In this document: positions 51,619-61,775 of the stretch, piece by piece
Layout: each line of letters starts with the position of its first letter
Numbering within the stretch: position 1 is the stretch's first letter
Assembly: GCA_020641055.1 (NCBI GenBank)
Contig: CP067345.1
Span: 1,667,317 to 1,731,316, forward strand
DNA: 64,000 bases
From: Clostridioides sp. ES-S-0010-02
GTDB taxonomy: Bacteria; Bacillota; Clostridia; Peptostreptococcales; Peptostreptococcaceae
Reading direction: 5' to 3'
Made by a program: the position numbers and the translations under genes
The notes under the pieces: generated by a model
What the model was told of the DNA's origin: nothing
The model's database searches: none
What the model saw: the letters and a program-made list of their open reading frames with translations, nothing else

Positions 51619-54516
51619 ATGGAGTTGAGAGATAAACTTGTAAACATCATAAATACAGAAAATAAAAAAGACCCACTAACAGATGTTCAAATAGCAAAGT
51701 TTTTAAATACAACTAGAGAAAATATAACTAATCTAAGGAAAGAACTCAATATAAGTAATTCGAGACAAAGAAGATATCCTTATTTAAAGTCAGCGATTTC
51801 AGCAATATTGCAAAACAGCAAGGATATTTCTATTTCAGAAATTACCAGAGAGTTGATGACAGAAGGATTCAATATATCAAGAAGAGTTGTAGAGGAAATT
51901 TTACCTAAAGAAAGTTTAGAAATGGAAATCGTAGAGGTAATTGAAGAAAAATCAAGCGACCCGTTTGAAACTTTGATTGGAAATAAGGGAAGTCTTAGAA
52001 ATGCTGTAGAACAAGCAAAGTCTGCTATATTGTATCCTCCAAAAGGTCTTCCAACTTTAATTGTAGGAGAAAGTGGAGTTGGTAAGAGTTTATTTTCTAA
52101 ACATATGTATGAGTTTGCAAAGAAAAAAAAGGTAATAAAAGAAAATTCTAATTTTGTTGTATTTAACTGCGCTGATTACAGTGATAATCCACAATTATTG
52201 TTATCTTTATTATTTGGATATAAAAAAGGTGCATTTACAGGAGCTGAATATGATACACCAGGTCTTGTAGAAGAAGCTGATGGAGGAGTTTTATTTTTAG
52301 ATGAAATTCATAGATTACCTCCAAAAGGTCAAGAAATACTATTTTCTATTTTAGACAGAGGCAAATTTAGAAGATTAGGTGAAACTAATGCTGAAAGAAA
52401 GGTAAGCATGATACTGATTGGAGCAACTACTGAAAACGTAGAGACTAATTTATTGTTGACATTTAGAAGAAGAATACCAATGCTAATAACATTACCATCA
52501 TTACATGATAGACTGTTAAAAGAAAAAATAGACCTTATATACAATATCTTTCAACAAGAGTGTAACAGAATAAATGCAAAAATATTTGTAGATAAAAATG
52601 TGATTGAAATACTTGCATTAAAAAAATTTAGTGGAAATATAGGGCAATTACAAAATATGATTCAGGTTCTTTGTGCAAGAGCTTTTATGAAGTTTATAAA
52701 TTCTAAAGATGAAGATTGTGAATCAATAGTAGTAGTAGATATAAATGAAGTTTTAAAGCTTAAGGATTCTTTCAAAGATGCTGCTTTTCAAGAGGTTGAA
52801 TACACAGAAATAAGAAAGTATTTAAAAAATGCTATATTTATACCATTTAATGTAGAGGAATCCTCAATAAAAGAAAATATTGTGAATGATGAGTACATAT
52901 TACCAGAGGATATATATAAAACAATTGAAAAGAAATATTATGATTTAAAGTCTCTAGATATTGAAGATATTGACATAGAAAACATTTTATGGACTTTTGT
53001 TTTAAATAGATTTGCTGACATAAAGTTTAATCTAGAAAACGATGAAGAAATCTTCTCAATGAGTGATTTAAATAGCTTTGTAAGTGATAGTCTAGTAAAA
53101 CTGGTAAAAGAGCTAATGAATAATATAATTGAAAAAAATACTAATTTAGAAGTAAATAAAAATGCATTTAAATATCTAGCAATACATTTAGAAGAAGCAA
53201 TAAAAAGGATTAAACTAAATCAAAAGATAATAAATGTAAACTTAGAAAAAATAAAAATAGATTTTTCAAAAGAATATGAAATAGCAAAACGCTTTGCAAT
53301 AAAAATTGAAGATACAAATGAAATTAAGATTCCAGAAGATGAGATTGGATTTATAACACTTTATATAAAATCAGCCTTAAAGAATGAAGTAAAAAAAGAT
53401 AAAGTTGGATTGATAATAATCTCTCATGGTCGTATAGCTACAGAAACTGTAAATGTTGTTAAAGAGCTTTTGGGAGTAAAATTTCCTGTGGCCATAGACA
53501 TGCCTTTAGATGAAAAACCAATGAATATATATAACAAGGCGGTGGAGTTGTCAAAAATAATAGACCAAGGGAAAGGAATATTATTTCTAGTTGATATTGG
53601 GTCACTTACAAATATAGGACAAATAGTAAATAAGAGAACTAACATAAATACTAAAACTATTGATAGAGTAGATCTTTTAATGGCATTAGAAGCAGCTAGG
53701 AAAGTTTCTATGGGAGATGAAGAACTTGATGAAATGTTTTTTTCTCTTGTAAAAGATAGGATGGGATATAATTATGAACTGGAAAAGCATATAGATAAAA
53801 CCAATGCAATTGTAGCCTTATGTCTTACTGGAGAGGGAACCGCTAAGTACATAAGCAAAACATTAGAAGAAAAGTACAACAATACTAAATGTTATCAAAT
53901 GAGTGCTTTGGATGAGAATCTTCCCTATAAAATTGAAAAATTAAGAGAAAAAAATAATATATTAGCCATTGTTGGTACAATAAATCCCAAAATACCAGGT
54001 ATAAATTTTATTCCATATAATAAAGATGTTTTTAAAAACCTAGATATCTATCTTTCAAAAAAGCAAGATGATAGTCAAATCAAAGGATATGGAAGAATGC
54101 TTGATGAGGATTTAGTAATATTTGAGCCAGATATATATTTTAAAAAGGATTTACTAGAATATGTATGTTCAATTCTTATCAATAAAGGATATGTGGAAAA
54201 AGATTATTTGGATTCAGTTCTGCATAGAGAAGAAATGCTTCCAACTTATTCTAAAGGGGCTACAGGTGTACCTCATGGAGATTCTTCTACAGTAAATAGT
54301 ACAAGATTTGTTTTTATTAAATTAAAAAACCCTATTGACTGGGGTGTAGGCAATGTGAATTTTGTATTTATGCCAGTTTTTAAGACTAATGATAAAGATA
54401 TTGTTAAGAATGTTCTTGAAATTTTAAAAGATGAAAAGTTTATGAATAGTGCTAAACAGTGTTTTGATAAAGAAGATTTTAAGAAGATTATATTTGATAA
54501 ATTTAAAAATATATAG
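51619..54516 (+). CDS. LevR-type sigma54-dependent PTS regulator (locus 2)
   Basis: This 965-residue paralogue of the locus 1 regulator has an HTH region (about 1-105), an AAA+ domain with Walker A GESGVGKSL (150-158), sigma54-contact loop GAFTGA (about 204) and LFLDEIHRLP. A PRD has His523, with Glu526 where locus 1 has its second histidine. An EIIA-Man-like domain has His603 (ISHGR), an EIIB-Gat-like domain Cys735 (LCLTGEG) and an EIIA-like domain His886 (VPHGD). The ATG at 51619 follows AAAGGAGT; the longer frame from 51583 begins inside the sigma54 promoter and is rejected. Confidence 0.9.
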   Translation: MELRDKLVNIINTENKKDPLTDVQIAKFLNTTRENITNLRKELNISNSRQRRYPYLKSAISAILQNSKDISISEITRELMTEGFNISRRVVEEILPKESLEMEIVEVIEEKSSDPFETLIGNKGSLRNAVEQAKSAILYPPKGLPTLIVGESGVGKSLFSKHMYEFAKKKKVIKENSNFVVFNCADYSDNPQLLLSLLFGYKKGAFTGAEYDTPGLVEEADGGVLFLDEIHRLPPKGQEILFSILDRGKFRRLGETNAERKVSMILIGATTENVETNLLLTFRRRIPMLITLPSLHDRLLKEKIDLIYNIFQQECNRINAKIFVDKNVIEILALKKFSGNIGQLQNMIQVLCARAFMKFINSKDEDCESIVVVDINEVLKLKDSFKDAAFQEVEYTEIRKYLKNAIFIPFNVEESSIKENIVNDEYILPEDIYKTIEKKYYDLKSLDIEDIDIENILWTFVLNRFADIKFNLENDEEIFSMSDLNSFVSDSLVKLVKELMNNIIEKNTNLEVNKNAFKYLAIHLEEAIKRIKLNQKIINVNLEKIKIDFSKEYEIAKRFAIKIEDTNEIKIPEDEIGFITLYIKSALKNEVKKDKVGLIIISHGRIATETVNVVKELLGVKFPVAIDMPLDEKPMNIYNKAVELSKIIDQGKGILFLVDIGSLTNIGQIVNKRTNINTKTIDRVDLLMALEAARKVSMGDEELDEMFFSLVKDRMGYNYELEKHIDKTNAIVALCLTGEGTAKYISKTLEEKYNNTKCYQMSALDENLPYKIEKLREKNNILAIVGTINPKIPGINFIPYNKDVFKNLDIYLSKKQDDSQIKGYGRMLDEDLVIFEPDIYFKKDLLEYVCSILINKGYVEKDYLDSVLHREEMLPTYSKGATGVPHGDSSTVNSTRFVFIKLKNPIDWGVGNVNFVFMPVFKTNDKDIVKNVLEILKDEKFMNSAKQCFDKEDFKKIIFDKFKNI

Positions 54517-54547
54517 ATATAGCAACAATTTGAGAGGAGTTAGAGTA

Positions 54548-54994
54548 ATGAATGTAGATTTAATATCATTAGGTTTAGAAGCTAATGATTATGAAAGTAT
54601 TATCAGAGAATTAGGAAATAAAATGTATCAAAAAAAATATGTAAAAAATACATATATAAATGCCGTTTTGAAAAGAGAAAAAACATTACCTACAGGGCTT
54701 AATATTGGAGAAATGTGTGTTGCGATTCCACATACAGACTCACAACATGTAAATGAATCTAATGTAGCTGTAGGAATATTGAAAAATCCAGTAAAATTTA
54801 ATTCAATGATAGACCCAACAGATAAATTAGATGTGGAGCTTGTATTTTTACTAGCAGTAAAGAATCCAGACTCTCAAGTAAAATTATTAAAAGATTTAAT
54901 GTCAGTTTTTCAGAATATAAAGCTGTTGAGAGATATAAAAAATGCATCAACAAAAGAAGAAGTAGCTGAATTATTAAATTTTATAGAAATATAA
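54548..54994 (+). CDS. PTS EIIA component, galactitol/pentitol type (locus 2)
   Basis: This 148-residue protein has the phosphohistidine motif CVAIPHTDSQ (His62). The ATG at 54548 follows GAGGAGTTAG; a longer frame into the regulator gene is rejected. It is a paralogue of the locus 1 EIIA and lies 31 bp after the regulator gene, so regulator and transporter are in one transcript. Confidence 0.92.
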   Translation: MNVDLISLGLEANDYESIIRELGNKMYQKKYVKNTYINAVLKREKTLPTGLNIGEMCVAIPHTDSQHVNESNVAVGILKNPVKFNSMIDPTDKLDVELVFLLAVKNPDSQVKLLKDLMSVFQNIKLLRDIKNASTKEEVAELLNFIEI

Positions 54995-55112
54995 TGAAAA
55001 GATGTTTTAGAAGTAAATAATAGAAAATTAGAAACTTAAAAGCAGTATTAACTTTTGAGCAATTTAATTTATATAAAATAAAACTTAACTATAATATTAG
55101 GAGGAAATTATT

Positions 55113-55415
55113 ATGAAACAATTTAACGTATTATCAGTATGTGGTTCAGGAACAGTTACATCATCAATGGTGGCAGGTAAATTAAAAGAAGTATTAGGAG
55201 ATAAGGGTATATCTATTACAACAACAGAGGCTAGACCAACAGAAGCATTAAATTTGGCACAATCAGGAAGATTTGATTTTATAACATTTACAAGCCCACT
55301 TCAATCAGGTGATTACGGAATACCAACTATAAATGCATTTGCTTGTCTTACTGGTATAGGAGAAGATGCATTCTTTGAAGAAGTTTTAAAGGTTATTGAT
55401 AGTTTAAATAAATAG
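55113..55415 (+). CDS. PTS EIIB component, galactitol type (locus 2)
   Basis: This 100-residue protein has the phosphocysteine Cys10 in LSVCGSGTVTSSM. It lies 118 bp after the EIIA gene with AGGAGGAA before the ATG. Relative to the locus 1 EIIB it is slightly longer and clearly diverged, so the two PTS probably differ in substrate. Confidence 0.9.
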   Translation: MKQFNVLSVCGSGTVTSSMVAGKLKEVLGDKGISITTTEARPTEALNLAQSGRFDFITFTSPLQSGDYGIPTINAFACLTGIGEDAFFEEVLKVIDSLNK

Positions 55416-55603
55416 TGTTTATAGTATTTAAATTAATAATTTAGATACTATAATAAACTATTATTCAAATAACTACTATCAAAATAAATTTAATTAAAGT
55501 GGCATCATTTAAGAATTTATTAGAATAAAAATGACAACAAAAAGATATTTATTTAGACATATTTAATTAATTTGATAAATGTTTAGAAATAGGAGGGTAA
55601 AAG

Positions 55604-57010
55604 ATGTTAACATTTATGAAATCTATAATCGATACATTTGGTTCTGCAATTATAGTTCCAATTATAATATTCATAATAGCAAAAATATTTAAAGTGACTA
55701 CTAAGAAATCGTTTCTTTCAGCTGTATATGCAGGTGTTGCTTTGCAAGGTTTTACGTTAATATTAAATTCATTTACACCAATAATAACACCAGTAATTAA
55801 TAGAATGGTAGATAGTACAGGAGTAAATTTACCTGTGTTTGATGTTGGTTGGCAAGCTACATCATTAGTTGCATTTTCAACAAGTGCAGGTATGATATAC
55901 TTAGGTCTTGGAATATTATTGCAAACTATTTTATTTTTAGTAAAGTGGACAGATGTATTCCAACCATCAGATTTATGGAATAATTATTCCTATATGGTTT
56001 GGGGAGCAATGGTAATAGGAGTGACAGGCAATTTCCCTTTAGGTATAGGATGTATGGTCTTGTTAAACTTATACAGTTTATTAATATCAGAATTAGTTGC
56101 AAAGAGATGGTCTAGTTATTATAGATATCCTAATTGTACAATAATAGCTATGCACAATGTTGAAGCTTCTGTCTTTGCAGTATTTGCAGACCCTATATAT
56201 AACAAACTTGGACTAAATAAAATAAAGTTAAACCCTAAAGAATTAGAAAAGAAATTAGGATTTTTAGGTGAGCCGATTACTCTAGGTCTTTTCTTGGGTA
56301 TGTTTATTGGTATACTAGGTAATATGACTAGAATAACTACTATGGAAGCTTGGGGAGAAATAATGAAAGTTGGTATATCTACAAGTGCTGTTATGGCAAT
56401 ATTCCCAAAAGTAGCAAGTATGTTTGCTCAAGCATTTGCACCTATAACAGAAGCTGCTAGAAAGATTATGCAAAAAGCTGGAAATCGCGAGTGGTATATA
56501 GCAGTAAATGATGCTGTGGGATATGGTGAACCTGCAACTTTAATATCAGGTCTTATCTTAATTCCAATAATGCTTGTAGTAGCTATGATACTTCCAGGGA
56601 ATCAGGTATTACCAGTTGTAGACTTACTTGCAATTCCATATATGGTACAAGGTTTAGTTGCAGTACATAATGGTAATATACCAAAAGTAATAGTTTCAGG
56701 TATAATATGGTTTGGATTAGGATTATATATATGTACATCTACAGCTCCATTATTTACAGATATGGCTACAAGTGTAGGTGTTGCTATACCAGCTGGAGCT
56801 ATGCTTATAACAAGTTTCAATATACTAGGAAAACCTTTGATGGGATTAGTGTTCTTTGCATTCTTAAGTGCAAATCCAATTTATATAGGATTAGCAGTTG
56901 TAATTTATTTTGTCTTATGGGCATTATTTAGAAAGAATAAAACAAGTATACTTGAATATTTAGAAAAACAAGCACTTAAAAATGTTGCAGAAGAACCTGT
57001 AGTAGCATAG
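55604..57010 (+). CDS. PTS EIIC component, GatC family (locus 2)
   Basis: This 468-residue membrane permease is about 44 residues longer than the locus 1 EIIC, mainly through its C-terminus. Family motifs include VFDVGWQATSLVAFS and GNREWYIAVNDAVGYGEPA. AGGAGGGT precedes the ATG. A gap of 188 bp separates it from the EIIB gene; I found no terminator there. Confidence 0.92.
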   Translation: MLTFMKSIIDTFGSAIIVPIIIFIIAKIFKVTTKKSFLSAVYAGVALQGFTLILNSFTPIITPVINRMVDSTGVNLPVFDVGWQATSLVAFSTSAGMIYLGLGILLQTILFLVKWTDVFQPSDLWNNYSYMVWGAMVIGVTGNFPLGIGCMVLLNLYSLLISELVAKRWSSYYRYPNCTIIAMHNVEASVFAVFADPIYNKLGLNKIKLNPKELEKKLGFLGEPITLGLFLGMFIGILGNMTRITTMEAWGEIMKVGISTSAVMAIFPKVASMFAQAFAPITEAARKIMQKAGNREWYIAVNDAVGYGEPATLISGLILIPIMLVVAMILPGNQVLPVVDLLAIPYMVQGLVAVHNGNIPKVIVSGIIWFGLGLYICTSTAPLFTDMATSVGVAIPAGAMLITSFNILGKPLMGLVFFAFLSANPIYIGLAVVIYFVLWALFRKNKTSILEYLEKQALKNVAEEPVVA

Positions 57011-57087
57011 CTTAAGTTTATTAAATATAAGAATACAATGAATCAAGAAATCTATAATTGATTTTATAGGAGTATCAGAGATTATCT

Positions 57088-57121
57088 GAAAATCTATAAA
57101 TGAAATGTAGATTTCTTTTTA
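57088..57121 (+). terminator. Terminator after the locus 2 transporter genes
   Basis: AAATCTA (57090-57096) pairs with TAGATTT (57108-57114), followed by CTTTTTATTTT. It separates the transporter transcript from the enzyme transcript, which has its own sigma54 promoter. Confidence 0.65.
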
Positions 57122-57308
57122 TTTTGATAAATATTAGGATTCTGTTTTATTGTGCTCAACTATTAATTTTATGAATTTTATTTTGTTATTTAAAACATAT
57201 TTTTTTATATTTATACAATAATGTAATTTGATTTTATAAAATGTATTATACACTGTCAAAATGCTTTGTATGTAAGGTATTTGTAGATATGAATTATTTG
57301 TTTTTTGT

Positions 57309-57325
57309 ATGGCATAAATATTGCT
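57309..57325 (+). promoter_or_regulatory. Second sigma54 promoter of locus 2
   Basis: ATGGCATAAATATTGCT has GG at 57311-57312 and GC at 57323-57324 with exactly 10 nt between, 36 bp before the dehydrogenase ATG. An AAATGTA half-site (57239-57245), like those in the palindrome at 51456-51480, lies about 65 bp upstream. Confidence 0.82.
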
Positions 57326-57360
57326 ATATATAAGTGTATAGCATGAAGGGAGAGGTTTAT

Positions 57361-58419
57361 ATGGCAAATAAGATGAGAGCATCAGTACTATACGATATAG
57401 GTGATGTTAGATATGAAATGGTTGATATACCAGAAATAACAGATGGAGAAGTACTTGTAAATGTTAAATATGTTGGAATATGTGGCTCGGATTTACCTAG
57501 GTCTATGGTTAGTGGATTGAGTGGAGGTACAGCATATCCATTAATCTTAGGACATGAGTTTTCTGGTGAAGTTGCTAAAGTAGGGTCAAAAGTAAAGAGT
57601 ATTAAAGTAGGAGATAGAGTAGCTGTTGCCCCATTAGTTCCTTGTGGAGAATGTGGTTATTGTAAAGAGGGGAATTTCGGATTATGTAATGACTACAATA
57701 TAATTGGGACAAGAGTAAATGGAGCTTTAGCAGAGTATGTGAAAGTTCCTGAAGAGCATGTTTTAAAATTACCAGATACATTAGATTATGAAACTGCTGC
57801 TGGAATTGAACCAGCAACTATAGCATATCATGGGATTGCAAAAGCAGATATTAAGGTAGGAGATAGTGTAGTTGTACTAGGGTGTGGTCCAATAGGTCAG
57901 TTTGCTTTACAATGGGCAAAGGTTTTTGGAGCATCTAAAATTATAGCTGTTGATATTTTCAATGAAAAGCTAGAACTTTCTAAAGGTCTAGGAGCGAACT
58001 ATACAGTAAATTCAAAAGAAGTAGATGCAATTGAAGAAATAAAAAAAATAACTAATGGTGGTGCTGATATTGTCATAGAGACTGCTGGTAGTAGGTTTAC
58101 TCAAGAGCGATCTCTACTTATAGCAAAAAAAAGAGGAACTATAGTATTTGTAGGTATTTCGCATACAGAATTACCACTTAGTGCAAAAGCTACGGAGAGC
58201 ATATTACGTGGAGAACTTACTTTGAAAGGTTCTTGGAATTCATATACAAGTCCTTATCCTGGAAGAGCATGGACCGCAACATTAGATTTTATGGGAAAAG
58301 GAGATATTATTTTTACACCAATGATTTCACATAAAATAGGTCTTAATGAGGTAGGAGAATTTCTGCGTAAAATGGCAAACAGAGAAATAAATTTTAATAA
58401 AATCCTAGTAGAAATATAA
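57361..58419 (+). CDS. Zinc-dependent polyol-phosphate dehydrogenase, GatD-like (locus 2)
   Basis: This 352-residue medium-chain dehydrogenase has zinc-site motifs GICGSDLPRS and GHEFSGE, structural zinc cysteines CGECGYCKEGNFGLC, and the cofactor motif VLGCGPIGQF. The ATG at 57361 follows GGGAGAGG; the GTG at 57334 is at the predicted transcript start and is rejected. It is paralogous to the locus 1 GatD-like protein (shared KGxWNSY and YPGRAWT-like segments). First gene of the enzyme transcript. The substrate is probably the polyol phosphate delivered by the locus 2 PTS. Confidence 0.87.
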   Translation: MANKMRASVLYDIGDVRYEMVDIPEITDGEVLVNVKYVGICGSDLPRSMVSGLSGGTAYPLILGHEFSGEVAKVGSKVKSIKVGDRVAVAPLVPCGECGYCKEGNFGLCNDYNIIGTRVNGALAEYVKVPEEHVLKLPDTLDYETAAGIEPATIAYHGIAKADIKVGDSVVVLGCGPIGQFALQWAKVFGASKIIAVDIFNEKLELSKGLGANYTVNSKEVDAIEEIKKITNGGADIVIETAGSRFTQERSLLIAKKRGTIVFVGISHTELPLSAKATESILRGELTLKGSWNSYTSPYPGRAWTATLDFMGKGDIIFTPMISHKIGLNEVGEFLRKMANREINFNKILVEI

Positions 58420-58438
58420 AAATTTAAGAGGTATAAAA

Positions 58439-59254
58439 ATGAATAAAAAACTAAAACAAATAGCTAAAAACATAAGAATAAGTATTATAAAAAGTATAAC
58501 AGAAGCTAAGTCTGGACACCCAGGAGGTTCGCTGTCAATAGTAGATATATTAACTGTATTGTATTTTGAAAAAATGAATATAGACCCTATAAAATTTAAT
58601 GATGAAGATAGAGATAGATTTGTATTATCAAAAGGGCATTCTGCACCAGCATTATATGCAACTTTGGCAGAAAGAGGTTATTTTGAAAAAAAGGATTTAA
58701 TAAGTTTAAGAAAATTTACTTCTAAGTTACAAGGACATCCAGACATGAAAAAGGTAGCAGGAGTAGATATGTCTACTGGTTCTCTTGGACAAGGTTTATC
58801 TGCTGCAAATGGTATGGCATTAGCTGGTAAATTAGATAATAAAAGCTATAAAGTATACACTATTTTAGGAGATGGCGAGATTCAAGAAGGACAAATATGG
58901 GAAGCTGCAATGACAGCATCACATTATAAATTAGATAATTTAATTGCATTTGTTGACTTAAATGGATTGCAAATAGATGGTTCTAATGAAGAAGTAATGA
59001 ATGTTAGTCCAGTAGATGGCAAATTTAAATCTTTTGGATGGAATGTAATACTAATAAATGGACATTGTTTTGATGAAATAGGAAATGCAATAGATGAAGC
59101 TAAAAAAGTTACAGGAAAACCAACAGTAATAATAGCTAAGACTGTAAAAGGTAAAGGTGTTTCATTTATGGAAAATAATGCTGCATGGCATGGAACAGCT
59201 CCAAATGCAGAACAAGCAGAACAAGCATTGAAAGATTTAGAAGGAGGTCTATAG
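58439..59254 (+). CDS. Transketolase, N-terminal subunit, locus 2
   Basis: This 271-residue half has [10 protein letters not shown] and the TPP site [13 protein letters not shown]. Its first ~93 codons differ from the locus 1 copy at many positions, but from about 58720 onward the DNA is nearly identical to it. AAGAGG precedes the ATG. The gene lies 19 bp after the dehydrogenase gene. Confidence 0.95.
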   Translation: MNKKLKQIAKNIRISIIKSITEAKSGHPGGSLSIVDILTVLYFEKMNIDPIKFNDEDRDRFVLSKGHSAPALYATLAERGYFEKKDLISLRKFTSKLQGHPDMKKVAGVDMSTGSLGQGLSAANGMALAGKLDNKSYKVYTILGDGEIQEGQIWEAAMTASHYKLDNLIAFVDLNGLQIDGSNEEVMNVSPVDGKFKSFGWNVILINGHCFDEIGNAIDEAKKVTGKPTVIIAKTVKGKGVSFMENNAAWHGTAPNAEQAEQALKDLEGGL

Positions 59255-59654
59255 GAATGGGAATAGCAACTAGAGAAGCTTACGGACAAGTGTTAAAAGA
59301 ACTTGCAGAAAATAAAGATATAGTAGTATTGGATGCAGACTTAGGAAAAGCTACAAAAAGTATATCATTTAAAGAAGTTGCTCCAGATAGATTTTTTGAT
59401 ATGGGGATAGCAGAAGGTGACATGATTGGTACAGCAGCAGGTCTTGCTACTTGTGGAAAAATACCTTTTGCAAGTACTTTTGCAATATTTGCAGCAGGAA
59501 GGGCTTATGAACAAATAAGAAACTCTGTGGCATATCCAAACTTAAATGTTAAAATAGCAGCTACTCATGCAGGAGTAACAGTAGGAGAAGATGGAGGAAG
59601 CCATCAAGCTATAGAAGATATATCTTTAATGAGAGGTATACCAAATATGGTTGT
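58720..59654 (+). repeat. Near-identical transketolase block, copy 2
   Basis: Matches 21379-22313 in direct orientation at an offset of 37341 bp. The block ends abruptly at a NPAD codon run in the C-subunit gene, after which the two copies differ in most wobble positions and many residues. Confidence 0.9.
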
Positions 59655-60174
59655 ATTAAATCCTGCTGATGGAATAGAAGCAAAGAAAGCTATATTTTCT
59701 GCTGTAGATTACAATGGTCCTGTATATCTAAGACTTGGAAGAGCAACTACTGAAGATATACATAATGATGATTATAATTTCAAAATTGGAAAGGGCGAGA
59801 TTCTTAGACAAGGTTCAGATGTAGCTATAATTGCAACTGGAATAATGGTTTCAAAAGCTATTAAATCTGCTGAATTATTAAGTAAAGAGGGACTTGAAGC
59901 TATGGTAGTTAATATATCAACTATAAAACCAATTGATAGTGAACTTATAGTAGAGGTAGCTAAAAATACTGGTAAGGTGGTAACTGTAGAGGAACACAGT
60001 GTAATAGGTGGATTAGGTTCTGCTGTTACAGAAGTTTTAAGCGAGAAATACCCTGTTGTAGTAAAGAGGATAGGTATAAATGATGAATTTGGTCAATCAG
60101 GAAATCCAGAATCTCTATTAAACTATTATGGATTGACTGTAGAAAATATAGTTAGTACTGCAAAATCATTCTAA
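59257..60174 (+). CDS. Transketolase, C-terminal subunit, locus 2
   Basis: This 305-residue partner of the preceding gene starts at ATG 59257, 2 bp after the N-subunit stop, using the AGGAGG inside that gene. The N-terminal ~130 residues are essentially those of the locus 1 subunit (FDMGIAEGDMIGTAAGLA). The C-terminal part is a distinct sequence (GIEAKKAIFSAVDYNGPV), so this is a mosaic with a shared front end. Confidence 0.94.
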   Translation: MGIATREAYGQVLKELAENKDIVVLDADLGKATKSISFKEVAPDRFFDMGIAEGDMIGTAAGLATCGKIPFASTFAIFAAGRAYEQIRNSVAYPNLNVKIAATHAGVTVGEDGGSHQAIEDISLMRGIPNMVVLNPADGIEAKKAIFSAVDYNGPVYLRLGRATTEDIHNDDYNFKIGKGEILRQGSDVAIIATGIMVSKAIKSAELLSKEGLEAMVVNISTIKPIDSELIVEVAKNTGKVVTVEEHSVIGGLGSAVTEVLSEKYPVVVKRIGINDEFGQSGNPESLLNYYGLTVENIVSTAKSF

Positions 60175-60242
60175 ATAAATATAATCAATAATAAAAGCAA
60201 ACTAAAAATAAATTTTATCAAAAAAATATAGGAGGAATCAGA

Positions 60243-60929
60243 ATGTTAGAGACTCTAAAAGAAGAAGTATTAAAAGCAAATTTGGAATTACCTAAAAGAG
60301 GATTAATCACTTATACATGGGGAAATGTAAGTGGAATAGATAGAGAAAAAGGGTTAGTAGTAATAAAACCAAGTGGTGTTGAGTATGATAAGATGACTGT
60401 AGAAGATATGGTAGTAGTTGATTTAGATGGGAATATAGTAGATGGTAGATTAAGACCTTCTTCAGACACTCCAACTCATCTAGTTTTATATAAAGAGTTT
60501 GAGGAATTAGGAGGTATAGTACATACACATTCAAGTTGGGCTACAACTTGGGCTCAAATAGGTAAATCTATACCAGCATGTGGGACTACTCATGCAGACT
60601 ATTTTTATGGAAGTATACCATGTACTAGAAAAATGACTCGAGAAGAAATAAGTAGTGAGTATGAAAGAGAAACTGGTAATGTAATTGTTGAAGAATTTAT
60701 GGGGAAAAACCCAATACACTGTCCAGGAGTAATTGTAAATGACCATGGTCCTTTTACTTGGGGTAAAAATGCAAAAGAGGCTGTTCATAATGCAGTGGTT
60801 TTAGAAGAAGTTGCAAAGATGGCATATTATACAGAATTAATGAGTCCTGAGAATACTATGGATAGATTACTTATGAACAAGCATTTTTCAAGAAAACATG
60901 GTAAAAATGCATACTATGGTCAAAAATAA
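60243..60929 (+). CDS. araD: L-ribulose-5-phosphate 4-epimerase
   Basis: This 228-residue zinc enzyme of the class II aldolase family has [13 protein letters not shown] and [18 protein letters not shown], closely matching the AraD signature with zinc-binding histidines. The typical length is about 230. It converts L-ribulose 5-phosphate to D-xylulose 5-phosphate, which the adjacent transketolase would use. AGGAGG precedes the ATG. No araA or araB is nearby, so L-ribulose 5-phosphate would have to come from oxidation of a pentitol phosphate. Confidence 0.9.
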   Translation: MLETLKEEVLKANLELPKRGLITYTWGNVSGIDREKGLVVIKPSGVEYDKMTVEDMVVVDLDGNIVDGRLRPSSDTPTHLVLYKEFEELGGIVHTHSSWATTWAQIGKSIPACGTTHADYFYGSIPCTRKMTREEISSEYERETGNVIVEEFMGKNPIHCPGVIVNDHGPFTWGKNAKEAVHNAVVLEEVAKMAYYTELMSPENTMDRLLMNKHFSRKHGKNAYYGQK

Positions 60930-60946
60930 CTATCTGGAGGTAAATT

Positions 60947-61594
60947 ATGCTAGAATCTTTAAAAGTTAAAATTGTAGAAGTAGCAATTAAAGCAGAGAAT
61001 TATGGCTTGTGTAAGGAAAAAGCTGGTAATTTTAGCATTAGAGATAAGGATACTGGATATATACTTATAACACCTTCAGGTATAGGAAGAGAAGAATTGA
61101 AGACAGAACACATTTGTGTATTAGACTTGGATGGGAATGTAATAGAAGCTGAGAAAGGTATTAAACCTAGTAGTGAGGTACTAATGCATATTGAAATATA
61201 CAAAGTGAGAGCAAATGTAAATGCTATATCGCATACACATTCTCTCTATGCAACAGCATTTTCAGTGGCAAATAAACCAATTATACCAATTGTATATGAG
61301 TCAGTTAATTATGGTGGTTATGTAGACATAGCTCCATATGAAAGACCAGGGACTTTGGAACTAGCCAAAAGTGTTTCAAAGTTATTATTAGATACGGATG
61401 CATGTTTATTAGAAAGGCATGGATTGACAACTGTAAGTAATGACCTTGAAGATGCTTTGTTAAAATCGAGATATGTAGAAGAAGTAGCAGAAATATACTA
61501 TAGGTCTTTAGTATTAAATCAATTTAAAGAACCTAAGGCAGTAGATATTAATGAATTTAAAGCATGGAAATATCCAGATGAAATAAAATTTTAA
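60947..61594 (+). CDS. Class II aldolase/epimerase family protein (FucA/AraD-like)
   Basis: This 215-residue protein has AISHTHSLYATAFSVANK and CLLERHGLTTVS, with zinc-binding histidines, and an N-terminal GNFSIRDKDTG loop. It belongs to the same superfamily as araD but without the AraD-specific GTTHADYF motif; it could be an L-fuculose-phosphate aldolase or a related pentulose phosphate enzyme. TGGAGGT precedes the ATG, 17 bp after araD. Two family members side by side suggest sequential or alternative steps. Confidence 0.85.
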   Translation: MLESLKVKIVEVAIKAENYGLCKEKAGNFSIRDKDTGYILITPSGIGREELKTEHICVLDLDGNVIEAEKGIKPSSEVLMHIEIYKVRANVNAISHTHSLYATAFSVANKPIIPIVYESVNYGGYVDIAPYERPGTLELAKSVSKLLLDTDACLLERHGLTTVSNDLEDALLKSRYVEEVAEIYYRSLVLNQFKEPKAVDINEFKAWKYPDEIKF

Positions 61595-61708
61595 TTAGGA
61601 TGATTTAAATTAAATAGATGAACTATAATAGATATTAGCTTCTTTATATAGTGTAGTACTTCTTAAGTAAATATATTTAATCTGATATATTCATTTAAAA
61701 CAAAAATA

Positions 61709-61760
61709 ATATAAAACCCTAAATCGATTCTTATATTGGTTTAGGGTTTTATATTTTTTA
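61709..61760. terminator. Bidirectional terminator between locus 2 and agcS
   Basis: ATAAAACCCTAAA (61711-61723) pairs perfectly with TTTAGGGTTTTAT (61740-61752), followed by ATTTTTT on the + strand and A-rich flanking on the other side. It serves the convergent genes. Confidence 0.88.
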
Positions 61761-61775
61761 TTTATATATTTCTAC

